Below are positions 22,672 to 33,495 of a stretch of 64,000 bases of DNA, one piece after another. Origin of the DNA: Adineta ricciae. Lineage: Eukaryota > Rotifera > Eurotatoria > Adinetida > Adinetidae. A model generated the notes under the pieces. It had not been told where the DNA came from and did no database searches. It saw nothing but the letters and a program-made list of their open reading frames with translations. The DNA lies in assembly GCA_905250025.1 (NCBI GenBank), contig CAJNOJ010000004.1:372001-436000 (forward strand), written 5' to 3'. Position 1 is the stretch's first letter. Every line of letters begins with the position of its first letter. The translations under genes were made by a program, and so were the position numbers.

Positions 22672-25118
22672 TTAATTCATTTGAGATATGCGTTGTTTTT
22701 GTTCTTCAATTTGAGTGCGAATGTCTTGAGGTAAATCTTCACCCAATTGTCCATCAAGCCATGAAAATGTTTCGTCAATATCATTTTTCCAATATTCCTT
22801 TGGTACACTCATCAGTTTATCCCAATCAACAACGAGACCTTGGAGGTTAATCGAACCTATTTTAGGCAAAAGACCAACAGGAGATGGTTCAGCAATATCT
22901 TCGCCGTTAACACGTCGGATAACCCAATCGAGAACTCGAATATTATCGCCTAAAATCGATCAGATTAAACGAAACAGTGATTGTCAAGAGAAAAGTCTTC
23001 TCTCATACCAAAACCAGGCCAGAGAAATTTCTTATTTTCATCCAAACGAAACCAATTGACATGAAAGATCTTCGGTAACTAGATAGAAAGTATCTGTATT
23101 CGCGTACATCCAAACAAAAAGTAAACTTACTTTATTTTTGGGATCTTTTTCAAAATCTAACCAATGTTGAATATAATGTCCGAAATTGTACCCAACAAAC
23201 GGTCTAAAATATCGACAATCAATCGTCAGATGGAAAGTTCCTTTCATTCATTAATGATTACTACCGCATAGCAAATGGATCGTGCATAATTTGTTTTCCA
23301 GTATGTTCAGCAGCTGCTGTTGTTTCCGATTTCAATTGTGAAGCAAGGAATACTCCATGCTTCCAATTGAGTGATTCGATAACCAATGGTACACCTTCGG
23401 GTCGTCGACCACCGAAAATAATTGCCGAGATCGGCACACCATCAGGATGCTCCCATTTGTCATGTATAATAGGACATTGTCGAGCTGGACAGCAGAATCT
23501 CGAATTAGGATGGCTGGATTTCTTTGTTTTATCTTCACCGAGTTTATATCGTTCACCGGTCCAGGAAATAATTTCCGTTCCCGCTGGTGTTTCATCTTCG
23601 AGACCTTCCCAATAGAATCCACCATCAGCTGTTTCGCCAACGTTTGTAAATATCGAATTTTTCAAACATGTTAAAATTGCATTTGGATTCGTCTTCATGT
23701 TCGTACCACTACATAGAACAGAAATAACACGAATAGCCGATGCATACCTTCTATCTCCGATGGAAACTTACGGTGCAACACCGAAAAAGCCGGCTTCAGG
23801 ATTAATCGCTCGTAGTTCTCCTGTTTGTTTGTCGAATCTCATCCATGCAATGTCATCTCCAACAACACGAACAGTATAACCCGGAATAGATGGTGTCAAC
23901 ATTGCTAAGTTCGTTTTTCCACATGCAGATGGAAATGCAGCAACGATAAATTTTTCTTCGCCTTGGGGATTTGTTACGGACATGATTAACATGTGTTCAG
24001 CCAACCCTTTACGAGAAACAAAAGTCTATTTTTCGGAAAAACAAACTGACAACCATGTGGCTTACATCCTTCGTCGTAAGCAATGCGACCGGCAATACGC
24101 AATGCAAAACATTTTTTGCCCAGTAAACTGTTTCCACCGTAACCTGATCCGTAACTGATTACCTTACGAATATCAGGGAAATGACAAATCTAAATGAACA
24201 TATCGGGATAGATGGCGCTAATTGTACTATCATAAAAGAGATTATTTACCAAAAGTTTTTCTGGATTGCAAGGCCAATTATTGATGACTTTTTGAGTATG
24301 CGGACGAGGAACACCTGTGCACAAACATAAACATGCCTTTTTTTTCTTCAAAGAAAAACTCAGCAGAATAGATTTACCCATCGAATGAAGACATTTGACA
24401 AATTCTTCGCCATGTTGCAGATGTTTCCAAATTAGTGGTGACACACGAGTCATAACTCGCATTGAGAGTAGAACATAATTCGAATCCGTTACTTGCACAC
24501 CGATTTTACTCAATGGTGAACCAATAGGTCCCATGCTAAATGGAATAACATACATCATACGTCCACTCATGCATCCAGGAAGACGCTCATCCAATTCTTT
24601 TTTCATATCATTCGGTGCCATCCATTGACCGAGTACGCATTGCACACCTTCTCGTGAATGTGGTATCGATGCATATTTATCATCGGTAACAATAAATGTT
24701 TTCGATTCTACACGAGCAACATCCTTAAAATAAAGAAACGATATAGACTGAGATGTCAATGTGTCAGTTCATTGTTTTACGCGTGGATCCGTTCGGCAAA
24801 TATAGCAATTTTCATATTTCGTCAATGGTGTCAATGTACCACGTTCAACTAATTTGTGTGTAATTATTTCAGCTTCTTCATCGGATCCATCGCAAATGTA
24901 CACAGCACGAGGTGTGCACAATTGTATCTAAATAATCGCAAGCAAACATCGTTATCATCTGAGAAAGTAAGTGTAGTATCAGAGCAAACCATTTGGGCAA
25001 GCCATGATTGTATTTGCAGAGGAATTGATTGGAAATCACCTTTTGTTACTGGTACATTACCAACCTTTTGAATTGTTACGTAGTGAACTTCAGCAAATGA
25101 TACATTCACATCATCCAT
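22672..25118 (-). CDS. PCK: Phosphoenolpyruvate carboxykinase, GTP-dependent, cytosolic type
   Basis: Ten exons join in frame: 25118-24990, 24927-24781, 24723-24378, 24314-24250, 24189-24066, 24006-23772, 23708-23265, 23203-23131, 23078-23009 and 22949-22672 (636 aa; family about 620). The enzyme converts oxaloacetate plus GTP to phosphoenolpyruvate, the committing step of gluconeogenesis. Visible motifs are the P-loop FPSACGKTN (295-303, with the family's reactive Cys299), DDIAWMRFD with [35 protein letters not shown] and [16 protein letters not shown]. There is no mitochondrial presequence, so it is probably cytosolic. The first donor (gtttgc) is weak, but frame and family alignment support it. 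Confidence 0.95.
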
Positions 25119-25188
25119 GATTATTTAATCTTTGATGAGAATGCGAAAAGAAATGAACGATAATGAAAAACTGATGGAGAATTCTTGT

Positions 25189-25197
25189 CCTTATATA
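25189..25197 (-). promoter_or_regulatory. TATA box of the PEPCK gene
   Basis: On the minus strand TATATAAGG lies about 70 bp upstream of the ATG at 25118. Confidence 0.55.
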
Positions 25198-25551
25198 CTT
25201 ATTAGAAATCGCGTTGGAAAAAAAGAAGAATCTCGATCGAAAATAGGCGAGAACAGAACAATTTTATCTTCGGTACATTCAGGGTAATGCAAACGTTTTC
25301 TCTTTCTCCATGCTGGTTTCCACAAAAACAATTTGATGGCTTCTGAAAGCAGACAGAAAAGAAAAAGAAAAAGAAAAAGAAAAGAATTTATTGGATACCC
25401 ACAGCGATCAAATGTAGACTACGCGCATTGAGAAAGATGACACTGCATTTTTTCCTTGAATCAATGCTGCACACTTATTTATCGATAAATCTATCTATCA
25501 TGAAACAGATGAACTTTTTTAATGAAAGTCAAGTAATATCAAATAAACAGT
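25198..25551. other. Intergenic with purine microsatellite
   Basis: Contains a (GAAAAA)n-like run at about 25354-25385. Otherwise nothing recognised. Confidence 0.6.
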
Positions 25552-26810
25552 TCAATCTTTCAATTCAGTCCATTTTTCCTCGTTGTTTTTACTGTTTGCT
25601 ACACATGTTTCAATGAAGGCCATACCACGCACACCTTCTCTGACACCAGGAAAGTCTTCCAATTGTTCCGATAAGTTCTCTTCGCCGTTCATTTTACTAC
25701 GAACTGTTCGAGCAAAATTACGATAAATATTTGCAAATGCTTCAATGTATCCTTCCGGATGTCCGGCTGGTACACGTGTATTATGTATAGCACTTTGCGA
25801 AAGATATGGTGTTCCAGTACGATAAATTTCCGTTGGACTATCAAACCATCGCACTGCTAATGTGTTGCAATCAGCATGTTGCCATTCGATGGAACCTTTA
25901 TCGCCATAGACACGAATTTTCAAATTGTTTTCTTCACCTGTACAAATCTTTGAAAGAAAATCTGTTAGACGAAAGAAATTTTGTATATAGAATTCACCTG
26001 TGAAGCCATTAACACACCAGTCGCTCCATTATTAAAACGTAGCAGGACACTCGCATCATCATCGAGTTGACGACCAGCAATGACGATCTGTAGATCAGCA
26101 CAAACATGAGTGACTTGAAGTCCAGTTATATATTCAGCTAGATTGAATGCATGCACACCGATATCTCCGAGACATCCGGCAGGTCCACTACGTTTCGGGT
26201 CGAGTCGCCATTGAGCCTGTTTAGAATTCACCTCGGCATGACTTAACCAACCTTGCGGATATTCAACATAGACTTTTCGAATTGAGCCTAGATCGTTCCG
26301 CGCAATCATTTGACGAGCTTGTTTCACCATTGGATAACCTGTATACGTATGTGTAAGACAAAGAGTGCGGCCAGTGTCATGAACGATTTGAGAAAGTTCA
26401 CGGGCTTCTTGAAGAGATAAACACATTGGTTTATCGAGAACAACATCAAAACCAGCACGGAGAGCCAAAACGGCAGGTTCATAATGAACATGGTTAGGTG
26501 TAACGATGGCAACAAAATCCATTCCTGAAAACCATAGAACATCGTGCAGAACTAGCTTCATTATTCATGATGAACTACCTTTCGTCTTTTGCTCACATTC
26601 AATCATCTCTTTATACGTGGCATAAACACGATCTGATGCAAGTCCAAGTTGTTTTCCCATTTCATAGGACTTCTCGGGATCGGAACTAAAAACACCACAC
26701 ACGAGTTCGATCTCCTCATCCAAACAAGCGGCTGTACGATGAACTGCACCTATGAAAGCTCCTGGACCACCACCGATCATACCCATGCGTAACTTTTTCG
26801 TAGATGCCAT
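25552..26810 (-). CDS. Gfo/Idh/MocA-family NAD(P)-dependent oxidoreductase
   Basis: Three exons: 26810-26579, 26524-25998 and 25947-25552 (384 aa, joins in frame). The N-terminal Rossmann fold begins RMGMIGGGPGAFIGAVHRTAA. The family's E/DKP motif appears as DKPMCLSLQEA, with VTPNHVH before it. The C-terminal half is the typical substrate domain (GPAGCLGDIGVHAFNLAEYI). Members oxidise sugars, inositols or related polyols. The substrate cannot be told from sequence. Closest in feel to bacterial proteins of this family, so horizontal origin with later intron gain is plausible but untested. It is head-to-head with the amine oxidase gene, 441 bp away. Confidence 0.9.
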
Positions 26811-27251
26811 TTAAAATATTTTTTTATACTTTTTACTCTAAAAGACACAACATGTGCATACTGTAATATTTACGTGTGTCTATGTATGTGTGTGTGTGTG
26901 TGTGTATTTGTTGATAAGGATCACAAGAAAGGCAAGAAGAAGACTCGTACAGAACGACAAAGCGAAAAAATAAAGAATGGACAGAGTCACGTTGTGTATT
27001 GTTATCAAAATATCATGTCTAAAAATTCACTGTGTTTATTTTCAAGTTTACTTTCAAAGTTCTAGCTAACAGCTGATCGTCATTTTATATTGGAGCTCGA
27101 ATCAGACAACTTACGGAGTCACATCGTTCTACACATATAGATAAAAAATAAGCAATAGACGAAAAAACCAAATGATAAGAAAGCATGCAAGTATTTCAAG
27201 TTTCCTCTCTTATCAACATAAGCCAAGTAGTTTTCTATTCTCAAATTCTCT
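26811..27251. other. Divergent promoter region with GT microsatellite
   Basis: Shared upstream region of the oxidoreductase (-) and the amine oxidase (+). A (TG)n run lies at about 26882-26905. Confidence 0.6.
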
Positions 27252-28694
27252 ATGACAAATCATTTAAATCGCACACATGATGGCTTTATTCAATATTCGA
27301 ATGATATTCACGAATCTGGCGTGATGACACCGGCAGCTGTTGTTTCGACAACAGCATTGAGTAGTACACATTTTGATGTGATATTTATCGGAGCTGGTTT
27401 TAGTGGTTTGATTGCTGCGCGTGAACTTAGTCTTCGACATCGAACCGTGCTGTTAATCGAAGCACGAGATCGTATCGGTGGTCGAACATTTACAACAAAA
27501 CTCGGCGATCAACAATATGAAATGGGCGGTGGTTGGATACATTGGAGTCAGCCTCACGTATGGTCAGAAATCACACGATATGGCCTTTCAATTTGTGAAA
27601 CCAACGGTGCGACAGCTGATCGAATTAGTTTATTATTAGAGAATGGCTCACGATTGAAAGTTCTATCGATGACCAACCTATTTCCAGAAATATGTCGAGC
27701 AATGGATGATTACAGTAACGTCGATGGTGTTCAAGGACGAACTGTTTTGCCAATACCCCATAATCCTTTTGCAGCTAGAGAAGTTGTTGAACTGTACGAT
27801 AAGCTGTCTATGCAAGATCGATTAGATCACATATCAGCGTCGTTCAACAATAATCAAGATTTGTACGATGTTATGGATGCCTATCTATCGATGAATTCTC
27901 AGGGGAAACTATCTGAAGGCGGATTTCTTGATCATTTACGATGGTGGGCATTAGGAGACTTTGATACTGCTCGATTATTTGATAAAACGAGTCGCTATAA
28001 AATTCTCGAAGGAACAAGTGCATTAGCACGAGCCATACTCAATGATTGCCACGATATCAAATTATTACTTTCCACTCCCGTTCGATCTATTCAACGAACA
28101 GATGATAATCAGGTGACGATTTTTACTGACAATGGGCAATCGTTCACGGCTCGTTCAGCTCTCATAACTGTTCCTTTGAATGCTTTGTATAAAATGAACT
28201 TTTCTCCGCCGCTGAAACTTGGAAAACAACGTGCTATCAACGAACGGCAATGTCGTGGTGGTACGAAATTTGCCATTAAACTGGAAAAACCAATTGGAAA
28301 TTGGTGCGGTTTTGCACCCTATCCAAATCCAATAACACAAGCATTTACAGATGACGAAGAGGGTACAATCATTATCGCATTTGGTGTCGATGATTTATTG
28401 AACATCCGAGATTTCAATGCTGTCCAATACGAACTGAGAAAATGGTTACCAGACATTCAAATCAAATACATTATTGGCCACGATTGGCGTAAAGACTCAT
28501 TTGCTGAAGGTACATGGGGTTGGTTTCGTCCAGGTCAGATAACGTCAAATTTATCCATCTTGCAAGAATATGAGCCACCATTATTTTTTGCAAGTAGTGA
28601 TACTGCAAACGGCTGGCGATCGTTTATGGATGGAGCTCTAGAAAGTGGTCTCTCAGTTGTTCAACATATTGAGCGATATCTCAAAAATGATTAG
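27252..28694 (+). CDS. Flavin-containing amine oxidase, intronless
   Basis: One uninterrupted exon encodes 480 aa. The dinucleotide-binding motif GAGFSG (47-52) lies in DVIFIGAGFSGLIAARELS, followed by IEARDRIGGRTFT and GGGWIHW, which are hallmarks of the monoamine/polyamine oxidase fold. The C-terminus FMDGALESGLSVVQHI closes the FAD site. It would oxidatively deaminate an amine, giving an aldehyde and hydrogen peroxide. There is no C-terminal TM tail, so it is unlike animal mitochondrial MAO and more like bacterial or fungal soluble enzymes. Absence of introns in an intron-dense region supports recent transfer or retroposition. The roughly 38-residue N-terminal extension has no evident signal. 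Confidence 0.92.
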   Translation: MTNHLNRTHDGFIQYSNDIHESGVMTPAAVVSTTALSSTHFDVIFIGAGFSGLIAARELSLRHRTVLLIEARDRIGGRTFTTKLGDQQYEMGGGWIHWSQPHVWSEITRYGLSICETNGATADRISLLLENGSRLKVLSMTNLFPEICRAMDDYSNVDGVQGRTVLPIPHNPFAAREVVELYDKLSMQDRLDHISASFNNNQDLYDVMDAYLSMNSQGKLSEGGFLDHLRWWALGDFDTARLFDKTSRYKILEGTSALARAILNDCHDIKLLLSTPVRSIQRTDDNQVTIFTDNGQSFTARSALITVPLNALYKMNFSPPLKLGKQRAINERQCRGGTKFAIKLEKPIGNWCGFAPYPNPITQAFTDDEEGTIIIAFGVDDLLNIRDFNAVQYELRKWLPDIQIKYIIGHDWRKDSFAEGTWGWFRPGQITSNLSILQEYEPPLFFASSDTANGWRSFMDGALESGLSVVQHIERYLKND

Positions 28695-28863
28695 AAAAAG
28701 AACGAGTCATCTTGCGTCTACTTCGATATTTTAAAAAACAGATTCTTGCGAGAACACACCTTAAATGTTTTTTTCATCAGTATATATATATCACAAGATT
28801 TATTATTTATAAAAGAATTTTTCGGTAGACGAATGTCATGTCATATTGTAAGCTTTTGCAGCT

Positions 28864-29094
28864 TTAATTTGGTGGTGGTCTATGATGTTCACCACCTTGA
28901 TGCTGACCGCCATGGTGTGGTCCACCGTGTTCCCCATGAGGTGGATGTCCACCGTGTTCTCCATGTGGGGAGCGTCTACCATGTTCTCCATGAGGAGGAT
29001 GTCCACCTTCATGATCTCGCGGTCCGCCATGTTGTTCGTGGCCTTCGCCTCTGCCATGGTGTTCACCGTGTTGTGGAGGTCCTGGATGGTCCAT
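28864..29094 (-). CDS. Small Gly/His/Pro-rich hydrophilic protein
   Basis: 76 aa, starting MDHPGPPQHGEHHGRGEG, composed almost wholly of Gly, His, Pro, Glu and Arg with repeats of the type PPHGEHGG. No hydrophobic core, signal or cysteine is visible. It has the composition of a hydrophilin and could bind divalent metals through its histidines. The DNA is locally much richer in GC than its surroundings. A canonical TATA box 67 bp upstream supports real transcription. The opposite strand is also open over this stretch but has no promoter or family likeness. Confidence 0.6.
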   Translation of the reverse strand: MDHPGPPQHGEHHGRGEGHEQHGGPRDHEGGHPPHGEHGRRSPHGEHGGHPPHGEHGGPHHGGQHQGGEHHRPPPN

Positions 29095-29160
29095 TTGATG
29101 ATGTGTTGAGAATACCGTACGAGTGATTCTTCTAGTTTAATTCTCTGTGTAAAATCAACG

Positions 29161-29169
29161 TCTTTATAT
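29161..29169 (-). promoter_or_regulatory. TATA box of the His/Gly-rich gene
   Basis: TATATAAAG on the minus strand, upstream of the ATG at 29094. Confidence 0.6.
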
Positions 29170-30412
29170 ACATGTTGTAAAGTACGTTGAATTAATCATC
29201 GCAGAAACATGTACTTTTTTACGATTCTATTTTGAATATGTATTTTTAGTGTGAATACTTCGACTTGAGTAGGTGTGTCGTTGACAGGTGTCTGAAGGCT
29301 TTTTTTCCATAAATTATTTTTGTATAATACATAAAATAGTACAGGTTTTTTTTCGTACAAAATGCACCTGTAGTTCGTTTTTTTCTTTAGTGGAAATTCA
29401 TTGGTAAGCATGAAAGAACTCAACGACGAAATGCTTTTTCTTACATATTCGACGCTTTTTAACGATAAACCAGTTGACACTTGTACTTAACTTATTCCTC
29501 TATTCATGTTGTTCTTTCTATCTGCCACGATTTATTAAAATAACTGTATGTAGTGTACATCGACAAATCGATCATCGGTTGTCTTTCTAAGCGAATCACG
29601 AATGAATGCCAATGCACGATTTATATATTTTGATGTTTTAGCCAAATAGAAATCGATTATTCAATTCTCCGACACTCGTGGTCGAGTACTGAATCGAAAC
29701 ATCATTTGTAATTGACTGATTTGACCATATGTTAATCAACATAAAAGCGAACACAATTTACAAAGGTCGTTTGTTTTTATTTATCGTTTCCATCACTATT
29801 TTCGTACGATTCTAATCAATAAACAATAGTTTCATCAATGACTGTTGTTTACAATTCTCATTACGTCGACGTATTCGCTGATAATGATGTATTAGACGAT
29901 GTTTAAATTCATATATTTCATTATTACTTCAAAATATCCCTACTATCTCCCGATTGACAATTACCTAGATGAAATCAATCGTTAGCATTACATCACTCCA
30001 GCTTGACTCATTCTATTGATACGAACACAATCATATTGTGTACAGCAAATGCTAAAATAGTTTTATGACACAATAAAGGTTATTTATCGTCACAATCATA
30101 CATAAATACGACTACAACGTTTTGGATGAGACGTTTCGTAGACATGTGTGCACTAATTTAGTATATTTGCACTGTTGAACAGTTATTATCACAAAATCAA
30201 CGTGAAAAAGAAACGAAATCATGCCCAGATACATAATATGATGTAAATAACAGTTCATTTATGTGCAATTGAATCGTAACCCACTATTGAACAGAATATT
30301 CATATCTTGTATTACTTTCAAAATCAATCTCATCCACTTTTTCACCTACGCTGTGCTGAATGGTATATACTTCCGTTCGATTGATACAACTCTCAATCGT
30401 CTTTTGCTTTAT
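29170..30412. other. Intergenic, nothing recognised
   Basis: AT-rich. Only short unsupported frames. Confidence 0.45.
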
Positions 30413-31275
30413 TTACTTTGTCGCCTGAATTTCACCAATCGATTGAAATAGTTTCTGTTGTGCTCGACAGTAACGTAGAGAATGCGATCCTTCTTTACGT
30501 CGCTTTTTTGTCTTTTGTTAATTCGTTGGTGATAATAAAGCCGAGAATGTATTTTTCTGCTCGATCCAGTGTTAGTTTTTGTGACAGAACAGTGATTAGA
30601 AGTGCATTCGTAAACAGACCAACCAACGCTACTAACACAGCCACAGCTAAACGTTAAACATGCAATTTTATTTCCTATACGATCTCTTAGTATCATTGAA
30701 CGCTTACTTCTACCACAGTCAGTTGATGGATACAAATCTCCATATGCAACAGTAGTGAATCTTACTTAGAACAGCCATAGAGCATTCTGTGTCGACATAT
30801 GTTGATTATCTGAACGGTAACTACAGGCTCGTAGACTCCAGCTTTCGACGAGAAATGTCAAAAGGATAACAAACACCGTACTGGCCGAAGATCGATACAC
30901 GCGCGCATAAAAAAAAGAAACGTTCATTGAAATTTGACTGAGATATCCAAATGGTTGAGCTGCTGAGCTTTGAATCAAACACGAGTGATACATGAGACAG
31001 CAATATGATAGATACAATCTCAAAAACACCAATCCAGCAAAAGAAAGTGTTCGTTTAAGCTACTGAAACAATCCGACTTACTTGGTAAGCCAAGCACAAT
31101 ATCAGTTGACACATGTGCATAATTGTGTGGAGTTGTCTTCGTGGCATTGGATGAACTGCACAAATGATCAGTTTAAGCGCAATTACGAACAATCGAGTAT
31201 ATGTTAATCGAATTACTGATGGAATAAAGAACGAGAATGATGTCAGTTAGAATGCTTATGGTAAGTTTGATAAAT
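30413..31275 (-). pseudogene. SK-type calcium-activated potassium channel, decayed copy 1
   Basis: Reading the minus strand gives the SK-channel order: S2/S3 region (RLTYTRLF, ICAVHPMPR), S4 (FLRLYLSYCCLM), S5 (ending WSLRACSY), pore with filter TTVAYGD, S6 (VALVGLFTNALLITVLSQKL) followed by LDRAEKY, and a short calmodulin-binding-like tail (QQKLFQSIGE), ending TAA at 30413. Damage includes an in-frame TAA inside the pore helix just after WLF, frame changes near 31200 and after DKKAT, and a shortened S6-tail linker. SK channels hyperpolarise cells in response to calcium via bound calmodulin. This copy cannot encode a full channel as written. Confidence 0.78.
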
Positions 31276-31524
31276 CAGCTGGCTGCGGTATTAAATTCTT
31301 TCCGACAGATATCTTTTTTATACTATAATGAAAATGAACTTGAAGGTGTAGCTGGTTCATGTGATCGGTCAGATCTGTATTCCGAGATTTACGAGTTTCC
31401 TTTCTCTATGTTTGTGACATCATGCAATATTGAACACAAGTGTCAACATAGAATTTCTGAAGTTTTTATTACGGGATAAATATATATCAAAGCACAATTA
31501 AAAAACGTATAGAGAAAATGAGGA
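31276..31524. other. Gap between channel pseudogene and F-box gene
   Basis: Nothing recognised. Confidence 0.3.
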
Positions 31525-33240
31525 TCATTCGCTTCGTTGTTGTTGAGATCGAACCTCACCCAGCCAAATATGTAGATCCATATGTTGATCGAGTTCATAC
31601 GAATAACGACGATGTTCACCATAATAAGATGATAGCCACTTAATAGTCTTCTCCTGTAGATCTACATCCATATGTCGAAAGGTGATAGTTCTTAGTCTTC
31701 GACCAAGGTGTTCAAAGACTTTTTGTATTTGTTCGAATACCGTCAGTCGTACGCAGAGATATTGAAGCTGAGGAAATAGTAGAGAGATTCTTTCGATATC
31801 GGTGAGTGAATCACAAATAGTCAATGAACAGATACTTTGAAAGCGAAGATCTTCCAGATTGGACAGTAGACTATGCGTTATTCGAAGGTAGTTTAAATTC
31901 GGCATTCGATGATAGAGAGTGTGTATCAATTGTGGATGATGAAATAATCCTAGTTTCAGATCGGTGACACACGTAAAATCAAGAATTGATTCAAGAAATT
32001 TAATCAACAAGTTCATGGATAAATGACATTCATGATCAGTTAAAATTAATGTTGAAACTTTAGCAAAATAATGATATGAATTATCTATCGAATAATCACA
32101 AGTCAGATTCTTCGTTTCAGCGAGTAATGTTGATAAATCAATGGTTAAGTTCTCAACATTGCTCATATATGCTCGATCTGTTGGTATCGAAGAGCGAAAT
32201 TGTCGATTGGAATCTATGGATGGCCGATAATAAAACTGCGTGTCGCAAAAAGGTAAAGAATAGAGATGTAACATAGTTGGATTCATTTGATAATCTAAAA
32301 TAACAGGCCAATGCTTGACATCTACCCAAAATGATGTTTGGAATGTGTCGAGAATCCTTTCTTCGTTGAGATTATTCATCTGTGTGCAAAAATTAAATTG
32401 GAATGTTTTCAATGTTGCAGGTAGACATTGTTCCCAGAATTGACCGTTGAACCATTGTTTGCCATTGGCGATCAGTTTCAAAAAGACTAGTCTCGGTGTG
32501 TGTTTCAATAGATTCTCCATATCGAATTTCGGCATGTCGATGAATATAGTTAAAGTTAAGTGCGTGAAGTAATCAAGGAACGGCAGAGGATGAGATTGGA
32601 GTTTGTGAGTGATGGCGGTATCGAGTGAGTTTAAATGCGGTGTTCGAGAGGTAATTGTTGACAATGAAATTGTGTTGAATATGTTATCATTGAAATAGAG
32701 ATGATTGATCGATGAAGTGAATTCATGTTCGAAGAGCGAGTTCAATGTACCCGATAGGTACAGCCGTTGAAGCGTTTGGGAATTGTTGATGAACGACGAG
32801 AGAAGTTGAAATGTTTGAGGATTCACAGCAGATGATGGACAGTGAAGAATAGAAAGACTTTTTAATGTTTGATTTGCTTGTAATTGAAGTAAAATCTGAT
32901 TGAAATCGATCGGATTCGATGGTTGAAGTAATTGCAGTGATTCTATATGATGAAATTGCTTAAGAGAATGTGATTTCAGAAATAAACGAAATTGGCCAGG
33001 TGTATCATCCATATTGGATAATGTTAACGAGATGACTTTTTCAGGATTGATGCGTTCGAGTATAAAATCAAACTTTGACATCGAAATCGACTGAAAATCC
33101 AATCGATGTTGGCTGTAACTATTTACTATTTCATCCAGACGAGTATTTAAATGATACAACGAATAAAATATATCATAACTATCGAGATAATTCAACACTC
33201 GATGAAGTATTACAATAGGTAATTTAGTAAAACACAACAT
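31525..33240 (-). CDS. F-box protein with LRR-like C-terminus
   Basis: A single exon gives 571 aa from the chosen start MLCFTKLP (33240), which puts the F-box first (LPIVILHRVLNYLDSYDIFYSLYHLNTRLDEI), as usual for this bdelloid family. An ATG 38 codons upstream (33354) would add an unlikely basic leader. The remaining 520 residues show irregular leucine-rich spacing (ESLQLLQP, KSLSILHC, QRLYLSG). F-box proteins recruit substrates to SCF ubiquitin ligases via Skp1. It lies between the two SK-channel relics, head-to-head with the RING-LRR gene. The target is unknown. Confidence 0.85.
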   Translation of the reverse strand: MLCFTKLPIVILHRVLNYLDSYDIFYSLYHLNTRLDEIVNSYSQHRLDFQSISMSKFDFILERINPEKVISLTLSNMDDTPGQFRLFLKSHSLKQFHHIESLQLLQPSNPIDFNQILLQLQANQTLKSLSILHCPSSAVNPQTFQLLSSFINNSQTLQRLYLSGTLNSLFEHEFTSSINHLYFNDNIFNTISLSTITSRTPHLNSLDTAITHKLQSHPLPFLDYFTHLTLTIFIDMPKFDMENLLKHTPRLVFLKLIANGKQWFNGQFWEQCLPATLKTFQFNFCTQMNNLNEERILDTFQTSFWVDVKHWPVILDYQMNPTMLHLYSLPFCDTQFYYRPSIDSNRQFRSSIPTDRAYMSNVENLTIDLSTLLAETKNLTCDYSIDNSYHYFAKVSTLILTDHECHLSMNLLIKFLESILDFTCVTDLKLGLFHHPQLIHTLYHRMPNLNYLRITHSLLSNLEDLRFQSICSLTICDSLTDIERISLLFPQLQYLCVRLTVFEQIQKVFEHLGRRLRTITFRHMDVDLQEKTIKWLSSYYGEHRRYSYELDQHMDLHIWLGEVRSQQQRSE

Positions 33241-33495
33241 TCTTCTCAAGTGAAGAATCTTTCCCTTTATTCGTCTATATATATATACATATTTCGTGAT
33301 ACGATGTAATAAAAGCTGGTGCCAATGGAAAGTTTGAATATTTTGTATGTGCATACATCAGCTGGACGAGTGATAGAGCACGCTGTGATACAGCAGAGAC
33401 AATCGATAATGAATCATTTCAAGTCCGAGGTCATGTTTGTCTTGATAGATAAGAAACTGCTCTTTCAGCTTTGATATTCACTTGAAAAACAAAGT

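Noticed and set aside
22672-24852. Several plus-strand frames over the PEPCK locus
   Set aside because: Shadows of PEPCK exons. The ten-exon minus-strand join explains the region fully.
28746-29126. 126-aa His/Val-rich plus-strand frame
   Set aside because: Shadow of the His/Gly-rich minus-strand gene, which has the TATA box and the coherent composition.
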